Of a stretch of DNA of 64,000 nt, positions 34,573-42,972 are shown in pieces. The DNA is taken from positions 559,324 to 623,323 of the forward strand of contig NZ_KE150421.1 in NCBI RefSeq assembly GCF_000411295.1. The letters run 5' to 3'. The position numbers and the translations under genes are program-made. Source of the stretch: Paenisporosarcina sp. HGH0030 (lineage in GTDB: Bacteria > Bacillota > Bacilli > Bacillales_A > Planococcaceae). The notes beneath the pieces are model-generated. The model ran no database searches and was not told where the DNA came from. It worked only from the letters and a program-made list of their open reading frames with translations. Each line of letters opens with the position of its first letter. Position 1 is the stretch's first letter.

Positions 34573-35028
34573 TTAATCAGTTGGATTATTATCGGATAGT
34601 TCATCTTCTCCCACATTGTCTTTCCATCCATTAAATTCACCATTTAATACAGCTTCTTTTTTGGCGGTTCGCCCAACTCCACCATTCAAAAATTTACCTT
34701 TTAAATCATAAATAGCATACTTCGTTATGAGCATATGCTTATCTTCGTAAATAGAAGCAAAAAAATAAACCTCAATATCTGGATAATCGTAAGATAAATC
34801 TCCAAAATTATACTTGTCTAGTTCTTTCTCAAGATCACGTAATTCACTACTACCATTAAGTTTTTTCCTGATATTTAATGTAGCATTTTGATATTCTTTG
34901 TACTCGTGTTCATTTTTTGACAATGAAGAATAAAATTCATCTTCTGGTTTATCTTTCGCAAACACATTCCAAGCTACGTTCAACGAGAGAAAAGTGGTTA
35001 ATAAAATTATAATAAATTTGCTTTTCAA
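34573..35028 (-). CDS. Secreted hypothetical protein, minus strand
   Basis: 151 residues. A cleavable signal peptide (IIILLTTFLSLNVAWNVFA, cut after residue 24) and a soluble acidic domain with an alpha/beta pattern (DIEVYFFASIYEDKHMLIT). GVGRTAKKEAVLNGEFNGW near the C-terminus is distinctive, but I recognise no family. Ribosome binding site GGAGG on the minus strand before the ATG. Confidence 0.6.
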   Translation of the reverse strand: MKSKFIIILLTTFLSLNVAWNVFAKDKPEDEFYSSLSKNEHEYKEYQNATLNIRKKLNGSSELRDLEKELDKYNFGDLSYDYPDIEVYFFASIYEDKHMLITKYAIYDLKGKFLNGGVGRTAKKEAVLNGEFNGWKDNVGEDELSDNNPTD

Positions 35029-35111
35029 AATTTCTACACCTCCTTATTCTCATTATTCTCAGTTTCGTTAACTTCATACGAAAAATTTTATGATAAAACA
35101 GCTAAGTTATG

Positions 35112-35201
35112 AGCTGTTCAACTAACGGGAACTTTAGTTGAAGTTCATTCAACTGCTTTCACAGCTCTTGTTTAACTAACGGGGCAGATTAGTTGAACAA
35201 G
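35112..35201 (+). repeat. Cassette site, A+B
   Basis: A with arms CTGTTCAAC/GTTGAAG and altered spacer GGGAAC, a hairpin CAACTGC...ACAGC, and B with left arm CTTGTTT and right arm GAACAAG (paired with one wobble). Confidence 0.8.
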
Positions 35202-35250
35202 AATATTATTTTATCTCAAGGAAATCCTACCTTAAAAAGTAGGTGATTTG

Positions 35251-36037
35251 ATGAAAAAAGCATCAGTATTGCTATTGCTTAACAACTATGTTGTATATCC
35301 ATTGGGAAAGAACACCAAGTGCAGAGGCAATAAATGAAGATAGTGTAACTAATGCTTCAAATAGTGGTGAATTAGTTAGAGACTATATTATTGCATTAAC
35401 TAAAAAAGATGAAAAACTGGCGAGAACATATTTATCTTTAAATGTTAAGATTCCTGAGATCAGGGAAGAAACGCCGATAAGGGGGTTCTCGGGTCTACCT
35501 TCACCAAAAGAAAATGTTATTGTGTCCCTTGCCTATTTCGATGATGAAGAGAGTTCCAACAGAATAGCTTTTATTTGGGAAATAGCAATCAGTAAAGATG
35601 AAATAACGGATATCAATGTTGTGTATGATGGTTCCAATCCGTTTATGAATGAATTACATATCATAAAGGAATATAAAAATAAGAACAAAACAGGGATACT
35701 TACCGCATCTGAATTTCCTTTTGAAATTACTCATGTAGATGGAAATGTAAACAATGATATTCTTATGTTAAGATATAAAAATGTTAATTTTAATGGATTG
35801 TTACAGATAAAAGTAGAACCAAACACCGTTGGTTTAAAGTCATTAAAACGCGAGAATGATCAATTTTATACATTGAACAATGGAATTAAAGCATTATATC
35901 AACCAAACTATCCTCCTGGTCATCAACTTGTGTTTCACCATGCCAATTTAAAGTATTCAATCGGCTTAAAGGGTACACAAAATCAAAATATCATAGTAGA
36001 TGATTTACTTAAAATTGCTAATTCAATGTTTAGGTGA
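35251..36037 (+). pseudogene. Exported protein gene with frameshift in the signal segment
   Basis: ATG 35251 with ribosome binding site and leader like those of the gene at 10308. It reads MKKASVLLLL and then shifts frame; the second frame continues LTTMLYIHWERTPSAEAINED and stays open to 36037 (250 further residues). The intact relative reads SLTTLIFVIWERPPKAKAINE at the same place, so a small deletion occurred in the hydrophobic core. An internal ATG at 35288 could give a cytoplasmic product, but no ribosome binding site precedes it. The C-terminal domain has no recognised family. Confidence 0.65.
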
Positions 36038-36043
36038 AATGAA

Positions 36044-36135
36044 GGCATTAATCCAAGAAGGATTAATGCCTTTTTTGTTGAACTTCTTTTTCATTTTATA
36101 TTTGAGAAAAGGGATGTTAATCATCCCTTTTCTTT
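36044..36135. terminator. Two terminators: GGATTAA-type and a bidirectional stem
   Basis: GGCATTAATCC pairs with GGATTAATGCC plus T6 (36044-36076), a member of a terminator family repeated at 37.3, 42.2, 42.3 and 52.6 kb. A second stem GAAAAGGGAT/ATCCCTTTTC (36106-36132) faces the minus-strand gene. Confidence 0.85.
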
Positions 36136-36222
36136 CATAATCGTTCAGTTCTTTTTCTTGATTATTATGGATTCGTAATTAATGCTACTGACAAGCAGAC
36201 TCTATTAACCTGTTGCAATTGA

Positions 36223-36657
36223 CTACTTCTGGTTATATAAATAAATGGAACCGAACATCAGCAAAATTGCGATTGCTTTTTTTATGTTTAAAGGATATGT
36301 TTGGCCTCCGAATAAACCGAAATGGTCAATGATGGCTGAAATCAAAATTTGTCCAGCAATAATTGAAAAAAAAGCAGCGGTTACGCCAATTTTAGGAACT
36401 GACATGACCAAGATAAATACGTAAAAAGCTCCCAGCAATCCACCAATCAATTGCCATTTAGGTACTTCATTGATGGCAAACAAATTGCCTTTTCCAAAAC
36501 ATAGCATCGTAATCAATAAAGCAATTGTTCCGATTAAAAAGGATACAAAAGACGCTTCGATAGTGCCTACTTTCTTACCTAATCCACCGTTAACAATCGC
36601 TTGAATGCCAATTGCGACTCCTCCAGCGATTGACATCAGTAAATACATCCACTTCAT
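36223..36657 (-). CDS. DMT-type small transporter (DUF606/YdcZ family)
   Basis: 144 residues from the ATG behind AAGGAG (an in-frame ATG 42 nt upstream is less likely). Five helices; AIVNGGLGKKVGTIEASFVSF and PKWQLIGGLLGAFYVF are typical of the YdcZ/DUF606 branch of drug/metabolite transporters. Genes of this type often occur as two adjacent halves; only one is present here. Substrate unknown. Confidence 0.75.
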   Translation of the reverse strand: MKWMYLLMSIAGGVAIGIQAIVNGGLGKKVGTIEASFVSFLIGTIALLITMLCFGKGNLFAINEVPKWQLIGGLLGAFYVFILVMSVPKIGVTAAFFSIIAGQILISAIIDHFGLFGGQTYPLNIKKAIAILLMFGSIYLYNQK

Positions 36658-37012
36658 CGAACACAACTCCTTCATATATTCCATAACCCTATCATACATC
36701 GAACAATGTCTATATTAAACTACTGAGTCTGTCCTCACACTCGCGGATGAGTGTAGAGTATCTTGTCTATTAAATGAAAAGAATCAAAAAATATCGTCCT
36801 TAGTTTAAATACAATTGTGTTTTTTTCTACATAAAAAAACCTCAATCAACACGGTTTTAATGGAAAGGTATATAAACACCTTTTGTATTATCTGAAAAAT
36901 TAAACAAATCGTCACCGCAAAACCATCGCAATCAGAATGTGGAAACGTCAAGATTCGTGCTAGAAAGTATGGGAGTAGACAGTACAATTACTGAAAAGCG
37001 AGGTATCACGGT

Positions 37013-37201
37013 ATGACATACTCGTTAGTGATTGATAAGAAAAAAACCATTCCATGTAACGAACAACTCGAAGCGGATGTTTTATACACAGCCACTACAC
37101 TTTCCAAATATGGAGGTTGTATTGTAGACGTATATCAACAACAACAATTAGTTGGTCGCTATGAAAAGGGAAGAATGGTTGGAATATATCAAGTAGCTTA
37201 A
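37013..37201 (+). CDS. Hypothetical small soluble protein
   Basis: 62 residues, ATG after GCGAGG with 9 nt spacing. Begins MTYSLVIDKKKTIPCNEQ; probably a small beta-rich protein, no family recognised. An open frame without a good start (36876-37016, ending ITEKRGITV) overlaps its ATG by four bases and may be the relic of a coupled upstream gene. About 350 bp between this and the YdcZ-like gene otherwise hold nothing I recognise. Confidence 0.5.
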   Translation: MTYSLVIDKKKTIPCNEQLEADVLYTATTLSKYGGCIVDVYQQQQLVGRYEKGRMVGIYQVA

Positions 37202-37281
37202 TAAAAAAAACAATGTCCTGGTGTAGTTTTGAAATAAAGATGCGATGTTTTGAATAAAGTCGCGACGTTTGCAAAAAAGTT

Positions 37282-37356
37282 GCGTTGATATCCGAGCAGG
37301 ATTAACGCTTTTTTGGTTGAACTTATTGAACTAACGGGGCAGTTTAGTTGAATAAG
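37282..37356 (+). repeat. GGATTAA-type terminator followed by a B half-site
   Basis: Stem GCGTTGATATCC / GGATTAACGC with T-run (37282-37314), then B with left arm CTTATTG and right arm GAATAAG (one mismatch). Just upstream (37226-37284) are three imperfect copies of a 20-bp sequence containing AAAGTCGCGACGTTT. Confidence 0.8.
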
Positions 37357-37468
37357 AAAATGGATTTTGTTTAATCGAAGTGGAAAAATTAAGTAATCTG
37401 GAACCTTAATTCGTTTCAAGCGTATTAAAGGAAAGGTTAGAAGAAAGTAATATACGGGGTGTAGGTAA

Positions 37469-37690
37469 ATGAGTGAACGATTTGAATTGAGTTTTAAAAA
37501 TAAGGAAGTAAGAATGTGGTTTTATTTGGCGGTACCAGCGTTTATTATTGGAAGCATCATTATATTTTATGGTGAACAAAAGTATCAATATATTCGTTTG
37601 TTAGTGTTAGTAATAGCATGGACTATCTTTTATATATGGCGTTTTTTTTACCGTAAGGAACAGAAGAAAGAAGTAAAAAATTCATCCTAA
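37469..37690 (+). CDS. Small two-helix membrane protein, cassette gene
   Basis: 73 residues, ATG behind GGGGTG. Two helices (about 17-34 and 41-57) between charged ends (SERFELSFKNKEVR; RKEQKKEVKNSS). The stop codon abuts the next site. No family recognised. Confidence 0.6.
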   Translation: MSERFELSFKNKEVRMWFYLAVPAFIIGSIIIFYGEQKYQYIRLLVLVIAWTIFYIWRFFYRKEQKKEVKNSS

Positions 37691-37780
37691 GCTAACGGGT
37701 GCTTTAGTTAAAAATCATCGGGCTGATTAGCAGCCCTTTTTCTTATTGAACTAACCAAGCAGAGAGGTTAATTCAATAAG
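37687..37780 (+). repeat. Cassette site, A+B
   Basis: A has AAGCTAAC and GTTAAAAATC. The terminator is GGGCTGATTAGCAGCCC with T-run. B is lengthened (CCAAGCAGAGAGG between the boxes) with matching arms CTTATTG/CAATAAG. Confidence 0.8.
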
Positions 37781-37818
37781 TTGTTCATGAGTACACCTAA
37801 ATAAGGAGGACATTTTCT

Positions 37819-37985
37819 TTGCATACTGATTACAAGTGTAGCGTGAAAATTAATTTTGAAAATGGTGATGTTAAAATCGAAGTTTTAGGAGAAGGAAAAA
37901 TAGTGATGAACTTTTAAATCCATTAGGAGAAACTGTAAAAAAGTATTATTACGATTTTTCGTTATTAATAAATGAAAAGATTTAA
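37819..37985 (+). pseudogene. Small cassette gene with a frameshift
   Basis: TTG 37819 behind AAGGAGG reads TDYKCSVKINFENGDVKIE to a stop at 37915-37917. A second frame continues NSDELLNPLGETVKKYYYD to 37985. The switch lies in the short A-run at about 37895-37900. Together they would make a protein of about 55 residues of unknown family. Confidence 0.55.
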
Positions 37986-38052
37986 AAATGGTAAGAGTTC
38001 TAAAGAAAGCAAAATAGATTCTAGCCATACTGAAACAGAAGATTGGTTACCA

Positions 38053-38085
38053 CTTTGTTCAACTAACGCAGCAGCTTAGTGAAAA
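38053..38085 (+). repeat. Cassette site, B half only
   Basis: CTTTGTTCAACTAAC-GCAGCAG-CTTAGTGAAAAA; right box degenerate. Confidence 0.7.
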
Positions 38086-38121
38086 ATGGAAAATAATATA
38101 TCACTCAAATAAATAATTAGG

Positions 38122-38625
38122 ATGAATATGGTGAAGGATAAAAAGGAACGTTTAAAAGAGTTGCTAGACAAGCAAAAACAAAAAGGAATAGAAGAAGAGG
38201 AAAAAAGAGAATACGAAACTGTTTTAGAGGAAGTTAATGAGTTATTTCCGAATACTGATTCTGAAGAGGAAGTAGAAATTTTATCAAAAGAAGATTCTAA
38301 AAGAATCACAGATGAATTATTTGGAGAATTTCCATTTGGTAATAATGGAATTGAATGGACACTTATGTTTTACAAAACTATATTTTCTAACTTTATTGAT
38401 TATGAAAGTGTATTAGCAGAACTAGTAATTAAAAATCATAAAGTAAATAATGAAATATGTTATATTATTGACCTTAACTTTCAACATGTCATTAAAACAA
38501 AACTGATTAAAATTATTCACAGAGTCGAAGAGGTTAGAAATTGGGACAGATATATTTATTCACCTCAAATTAAATTGATTATTGAATTCCCCTCCAATGA
38601 TATAGCAGTAGGATGGAAGGAATAA
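38122..38625 (+). CDS. Hypothetical charged cytoplasmic protein, cassette gene
   Basis: 167 residues if ATG 38122 is used (GTG 38131 also possible; both have weak ribosome binding sites). The N-terminal 45 residues are very highly charged (KKERLKELLDKQKQKGIEEE), likely a helix or coiled coil. The C-terminal part looks like a compact alpha/beta domain (YIIDLNFQHVIKTKL). No family recognised. Confidence 0.55.
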   Translation: MNMVKDKKERLKELLDKQKQKGIEEEEKREYETVLEEVNELFPNTDSEEEVEILSKEDSKRITDELFGEFPFGNNGIEWTLMFYKTIFSNFIDYESVLAELVIKNHKVNNEICYIIDLNFQHVIKTKLIKIIHRVEEVRNWDRYIYSPQIKLIIEFPSNDIAVGWKE

Positions 38626-38654
38626 GTGTCTACAACCTAAGAATGTGAAGATTT

Positions 38655-38749
38655 ACACTTAAACTAACGGGTGCTTTAGTTAAAGATCATCGGGCTGTTT
38701 AAACAGCCCTTTTTCTTATTGAACTAACGGGGCAGTTTAGTTGAACAAG
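38655..38749 (+). repeat. Cassette site, A+B
   Basis: A with matching arms CTTAAAC/GTTAAAG, terminator GGGCTGTTTAAACAGCCC with T-run, and B with left arm CTTATTG and right arm GAACAAG (chimeric). Confidence 0.88.
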
Positions 38750-38808
38750 GAATTATTTGAAACCTTGTTAATAAAATTAAAGTCTAAGTGGTTAGGGGGG
38801 GAATATAG

Positions 38809-39200
38809 ATGAAAAGACATTTGGTCTTATTTTTTTTATTGCGTTCGCTTTAGTGGGATGTGAATTAGAAACAAAAACACTTTCCCAATTCTATGAGAAA
38901 GACCTTGATGATGTAACTAAGATAGTGATAGTAGATGGGAGTTCGGGATATAAAAAAACAGTCACTGAGAATGAGATAATAAAGGAATTCTTAGGCGAAA
39001 TAAAAGATATAAAGTTCATTCCAGATGAGAATCAAGAAAAAAGAGTGGGTTGGCGTTATTCAATTACTCTTTTCCAAGATGATGAACAAACATTCAAGTT
39101 CGGACTGACAGAAGTAAATGAAAATTACTATTATACTGAACCAGATATTCATCCAATCGTTGAGGATTTTTATGAAAACCTTGATGTACAAGAGAAATAA
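38809..39200 (+). pseudogene. Lipoprotein gene with frameshift in a poly-T tract of the signal peptide
   Basis: ATG 38809 behind GGGGGGG reads MKRHLVLFF and loses frame in a run of eight T. The adjacent frame continues FIAFALVGCELETKTLS, an intact lipobox LVGC, then a 110-residue mature domain ending at 39200. Adding one T or removing two would restore a complete lipoprotein. Position in the signal peptide and in a homopolymer makes phase variation or a sequencing error worth considering beside decay. Confidence 0.65.
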
Positions 39201-39211
39201 TTTCTTTATTT

Positions 39212-39306
39212 CCTTATTCAACTAACGGGTGCTTTACTTCAAGAAGGAGTAAAGCATTTTTTGTATTTTTTCTTATTAAACTAACGGGGCAGTTTAGTTG
39301 AACAAC
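39212..39306 (+). repeat. Cassette site, A+B
   Basis: A leads into terminator stem GCTTTACTTC...GTAAAGC with T-run. B has left arm CTTATTA and right arm GAACAAC (chimeric). Confidence 0.85.
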
Positions 39307-39359
39307 AATTTATAACTTTAATACGTATTAAGCATCTAATTTTTCAAGGGAGTGTTATT

Positions 39360-39674
39360 GTGAAAAATAAAATCTCAATAAGTTTTTTATTATTTATTTT
39401 TTTACTTATTGCTGGTTGTTCTAATTATCAAGAGAGCTTTACTTTCACAGGAACAGTAGAGGAGATACTTGTTGAAGAAGAAATGTTAGTTATTAAAGAA
39501 TATGGCGGGGTTGATGAAGGTAGAAAAGACGGAAAAGTATACGAAATACCTGTTGATGATGTGGAGAGATATAGCATTGGGCAGAAACTAGAAGTAACTG
39601 TCTCTTCAAAGACTGATGAAGATGTTTGGGATTTAGACCATATGAAATTCAATATAAAAACAGTCGAAAATTAA
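39360..39674 (+). CDS. Predicted lipoprotein (DUF3221/YobA-like), cassette gene
   Basis: 104 residues, GTG after AAGGGAG. Lipobox IAGC gives acylated Cys-20. The mature part (FTFTGTVEEILVEEEMLVI ... RYSIGQKLEVTV) has the strand order of a small OB-fold domain like YobA/DUF3221. Exposed on the outer face of the membrane; function unknown. Confidence 0.65.
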   Translation: MKNKISISFLLFIFLLIAGCSNYQESFTFTGTVEEILVEEEMLVIKEYGGVDEGRKDGKVYEIPVDDVERYSIGQKLEVTVSSKTDEDVWDLDHMKFNIKTVEN

Positions 39675-39677
39675 ACT

Positions 39678-39709
39678 TCTTATTCAACTAACGGGCTTTA
39701 GTTGAAGAC
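39678..39709 (+). repeat. Cassette site, A half only, shortened core
   Basis: CTTATTCAACTAAC-GGGC-TTTAGTTGAAGACC, two spacer bases missing; no B follows. Confidence 0.75.
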
Positions 39710-39811
39710 CCTCGGTGCTAAGATTAGAAAATTACAGTTTAAGATAATAATGCGTATTTGAGTAATTTCTAATAATTTTTTTACCTACGTTAAAATCTTG
39801 GGGGAACAGAA

Positions 39812-40204
39812 ATGAAAAAACTCGGGTATACATTTATTATGGCAGTTATTGCTTATGTATTAGCTCAACTTTACATTATTTCTATGGATGGACATGTAAA
39901 TTTTTTCTTTCTTATAGGGTCTCTTAGCGTATATTTAGTCTACTTTTTTATTGGATTTCCAACTTTATTGATTACAGAAAATAAATCATCAATTGGCGCT
40001 AGATGAAAACGATATTTCTGGGCTACATTAATTGGAACCTTTCTATTTATTTTGTTGTATTTTAGATTATCGGAGCATCCAGGCTTGTTTCTCAAACTCA
40101 TCCTTCCAAATAGCTTTTTAGTTGGTGGAATAAGTGGAATTCTATTTTTTACTCCTATTGAAATGATGCGAGCACTTAAGACTAAGGTGGATCAAGGGAA
40201 TTAA
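39812..40204 (+). pseudogene. UPF0715-like membrane protein gene with in-frame stop
   Basis: A single frame of 131 codons from ATG 39812 (TTGGGGGA upstream), interrupted by TGA at 40004-40006. The first part (MKKLGYTFIMAVIAYVLAQL) and second part (KRYFWATLIGTFLFILLYF) give four helices, resembling UPF0715 proteins. A further damaged copy of the second half lies after yitJ (18438-18636). Confidence 0.65.
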
Positions 40205-40378
40205 ATTGCCAACGAATATTCAGAACGTAGGATACATCATTATAATTTTGAATTGATTGCATCCAATAAACGGCATGAAATAAACTAATGGAATTGAAGA
40301 TTTGGAGAGGACCATGTGAGTGCGTGGATTGAAAGTATAAAAGTTGGTTCCACTTTAATATTAATAATTTTAAATAAC

Positions 40379-40413
40379 CTTCTTCAACTAACGGGGCAGG
40401 TTAGTTATATAAG
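40379..40413 (+). repeat. Cassette site, B half only
   Basis: Left arm CTTCTTC, core with GGGGCAG, right arm ATATAAG: unpaired arms. Confidence 0.8.
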
Positions 40414-40491
40414 CTATTAACAATATCTATCCTAACGGATTGTGGAACAAGGATAAACGAAGTTAGAAGTATGGGGAAAGGTGAGATCGAA

Positions 40492-41020
40492 ATGGAGTTC
40501 AAATATTATCTTAGTGGAATTGGCTGGGCTACTTGTATTGTGTTATTTAACTAATTGTTTAGATGATTTTCTTAAGTCATTAATGTATTTAAACTCTTTT
40601 TGTGTCCCAAAAGATGAGGTAATGAAAAAAACTAAGTGTGAATGGGAAGGTGAGCCAGAGGGAATTGTTTGGTCTTTTGAATTAAAAGAAAACCAAATAC
40701 TTTTTATTGAGGTAGTGCATTATGAAGAATTAGGCAGCAAAGATAACTCTCAAACACTAATTAAAACTGAATATCCATATGATGAATTCTTAAGAATTGT
40801 TTTAATTGAGTTAGATGCCTTAATTAAAAGACACGGAATTATTGGCTACAGAGAACAATGGTATGATTTTGATTTCCCCTTGAGTACCTTCCTTAAACTG
40901 AAGCATTATACAATTAATAAGCAGAAATACCCTGTGAAAAAAGTTTCAGGAGAGCTTGATGAAGAAACAAGAAGTAACCTGAAATATGATTCTGAATTAT
41001 TGTTACAAAAAATCAAATAA
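40492..41020 (+). pseudogene. Cytoplasmic cassette protein, probable 5' frameshift
   Basis: ATG 40492 behind GGAAAGGTGAG reads MEFKYYLSGIGWATCIV and stops at 40552-40554. A second frame, open from 40481, carries the remaining 155 residues (CLDDFLKSLMYLN ... FDFPLSTFLKLKHYTI). I recall related Bacillus proteins starting with a YYLSGIGWA-type segment, so one frameshift near 40530-40555 is likely. Function unknown. Confidence 0.5.
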
Positions 41021-41021
41021 G

Positions 41022-41099
41022 TCTTATACGGGTCCTTTACTTCAATAAGGAGTGAAGCCTTTTTCTTATTGAACTAACGGGGCAGTTTAGTTGAAGAGA
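41022..41099 (+). repeat. Cassette site, truncated A plus B
   Basis: The left box of A is lost (TATACGGGTCC). The terminator GCTTTAC-type stem (here CCTTTACTTC...GTGAAGC) with T-run remains, then B with left arm CTTATTG and right arm GAAGAGA. Confidence 0.8.
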
Positions 41100-41218
41100 T
41101 GAGAAATTGAAGGTGGTCAAAAACAGAAAGATAAGTAGATTTATACATATAATAAGGAATTTATCTTAGCAATATTTATCAAAAATTCTTTCTATTTATT
41201 CGTTATGATGATTTTGAG

Positions 41219-42106
41219 GTGAGTGAGTTGTATTACAGTGAAATAACGCAAAAAACAGTCTCTTTTATCGAAGGCAATCTGACGGAAGAAATCCAAATGG
41301 ATATTTTTCCTTCCGTCATTGGTTATTCGAAATATCACTTATCACGTGTATTTAAACAAGAAACAGGGAAGTCGATTGGGGAATATATACGTTTACGTCG
41401 TTTAGCGACGGCTGCATCATTTCTGTTACAAACAGATGAATCAATTTTAACAATCGCCTTCTTATTCCGTTTTCAATCTCAAGAGGCATTTACACGAGCG
41501 TTTAAAGATGTTTACGGCTTACCGCCAGGAAAATATCGTCAGGTGATGATAGTTGTACGAATGATAAAGGAGGAGAATGATATGAACACACAAGAACAAA
41601 TTCAAGGATGGAACTTAAGTGGTTCTAATCCGGAACTGTATGAATTAATAGTAGACGGGGATGTATTCCACACAGGGACAAAATCGGGATTGCTTTATGC
41701 GAAAGGTGAGGCAAATGAACAACAATTTGCGACAATGATGCAAGGTTTCCAATCAGATGATTACAAAGGAAAACGAATAAAGATGTCATGTTTCTTAAAA
41801 ACAGAACAGGTGACAAAATGTGGTGCTTGGCTTCGAATTGATAATTTTTCTGGTGATACAATTCAATTTGATAATATGGATAATCGTTCTATTCAAGGTA
41901 CTACAGAGTGGAATCACTATTCTATCATTTTAGATGTTCCAGAAGAAAGTGTCTCCATTCACTTTGGCGTTTTACTTATTGGCGAAGGGAAAGTATGGGC
42001 AGACGGTTTCAATTTTGAGGAAGTGAATAAGAAAGTAGCTACGACGAATATGCTTTCACAAGACCATTTACCGAAACAACCAAGTAATCTAGATTTTAAT
42101 GAGTAA
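41219..42106 (+). CDS. AraC-family regulator with C-terminal sensory domain, cassette gene
   Basis: 295 residues (GTG 41219; TTG 41228 is an alternative). The N-terminal AraC double HTH occupies about residues 5-105 (GYSKYHLSRVFKQETGKSIGEY and IAFLFRFQSQEAFTRAFKDVYG). The C-terminal 150 residues look like a beta-sandwich, galactose-binding-like domain (GKRIKMSCFLKTEQV ... VWADGFNFEEV). A transcription factor sensing an unknown small molecule. It has no adjacent target gene in its unit. Confidence 0.8.
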   Translation: MSELYYSEITQKTVSFIEGNLTEEIQMDIFPSVIGYSKYHLSRVFKQETGKSIGEYIRLRRLATAASFLLQTDESILTIAFLFRFQSQEAFTRAFKDVYGLPPGKYRQVMIVVRMIKEENDMNTQEQIQGWNLSGSNPELYELIVDGDVFHTGTKSGLLYAKGEANEQQFATMMQGFQSDDYKGKRIKMSCFLKTEQVTKCGAWLRIDNFSGDTIQFDNMDNRSIQGTTEWNHYSIILDVPEESVSIHFGVLLIGEGKVWADGFNFEEVNKKVATTNMLSQDHLPKQPSNLDFNE

Positions 42107-42141
42107 TGACTGTAAAAATTTGATTACTTTGTAGGTAATGC

Positions 42142-42345
42142 TCTTATTAAACTAAATGGGCGTCGATCCAAGACGGATTAACGCTTGCTAAGAACAGAAT
42201 GCAAATAAATAATATTAGGCTAAATGAATTGGCATATAGGGCTACATTGGCAGCTTATTGAGTATTTTCGACGCGTTGATCCAAGAAGGATTAACGCTTA
42301 TTTTGTTGAACTTCTTCAACTAACGGGGCAGTTTAGTTTAATAAG
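42142..42345 (+). repeat. Two GGATTAA-type terminators and a B half-site
   Basis: Stems GCGTCGATCC/GGATTAACGC (42159-42185) and GCGTTGATCC/GGATTAACGC (42272-42299, T-rich end). B follows (42311-42345) with left arm CTTCTTC and right arm TAATAAG (chimeric). Only relics of an A half-site (about 42142) are seen. Confidence 0.75.
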
Positions 42346-42403
42346 GAACTTAATACTTTGGTAAAATTTTAGATGGAAGAAACTTGTTTTTAGGAGGATG
42401 GAT

Positions 42404-42781
42404 TTGAAAAAAAATTTTTTGACAATGCTTTTGTTACTTATTCTAATGACCGGTTTAATTACATTAAGATTCGGTAGTGCTTTGTTTCAAGAGGGGAATC
42501 CTATACCTATACTGACTTCAATAATGGGTCTCGAACTTTCAAATAGTGATTATGAACAATTTTCTGAATCAAAGATTCGTAATAGGTATGTATCACCGAA
42601 TACTGGAAATTCTCGATACAATGTCATAAAGGAATTTATGAAGGAAAAGGGATGGGATTATAAAGAACAAATGGGTTCAGGACTTGTCTTTGAAAACGAT
42701 GAAGAGACCTTAGTTGTAGAAACCAAACAATATTCAAAACACTATATTTTGTGGAATATTCCAAGTGAATTTTTTAACTAA
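42404..42781 (+). CDS. Anchored exported hypothetical protein, cassette gene
   Basis: About 125 residues from TTG 42404 behind TAGGAGGATG (ATG 42398 overlaps that ribosome binding site). N-terminal anchor FLTMLLLLILMTGLI, then an exported domain (VIKEFMKEKGWDYKEQMGSG). The stop codon is the TAA within the AACTAAC of the next site. No family recognised. Confidence 0.55.
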   Translation: MKKNFLTMLLLLILMTGLITLRFGSALFQEGNPIPILTSIMGLELSNSDYEQFSESKIRNRYVSPNTGNSRYNVIKEFMKEKGWDYKEQMGSGLVFENDEETLVVETKQYSKHYILWNIPSEFFN

Positions 42782-42818
42782 CAGGTGCTTTACATCAATA
42801 AGGAGTAAAGCATTTTTT
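42772..42818 (+). repeat. Cassette site, A half with terminator
   Basis: TTTTTAACTAAC-AGGTGC leading into stem GCTTTAC...GTAAAGC with T-run. The left box supplies the stop codon of the preceding gene; no B is visible. Confidence 0.8.
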
Positions 42819-42972
42819 CATATTACAAAGAGACAGGATAATGTATAGGGCATTTTGTTTTATTGATAGGCCCTTAGAAATGGGCATACAATAAATGAAC
42901 GAGAAAATTCCTTCGACACCTTTGTGATGCGAACCGGTGATATATCAATAAATAAAGAGGGAGCTTTGATTC

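Noticed and set aside
36876-37016. Open frame overlapping the start of the 62-residue gene
   Set aside because: The four-base overlap is suggestive, but there is no good start codon or ribosome binding site and no recognised family; kept only as a remark.
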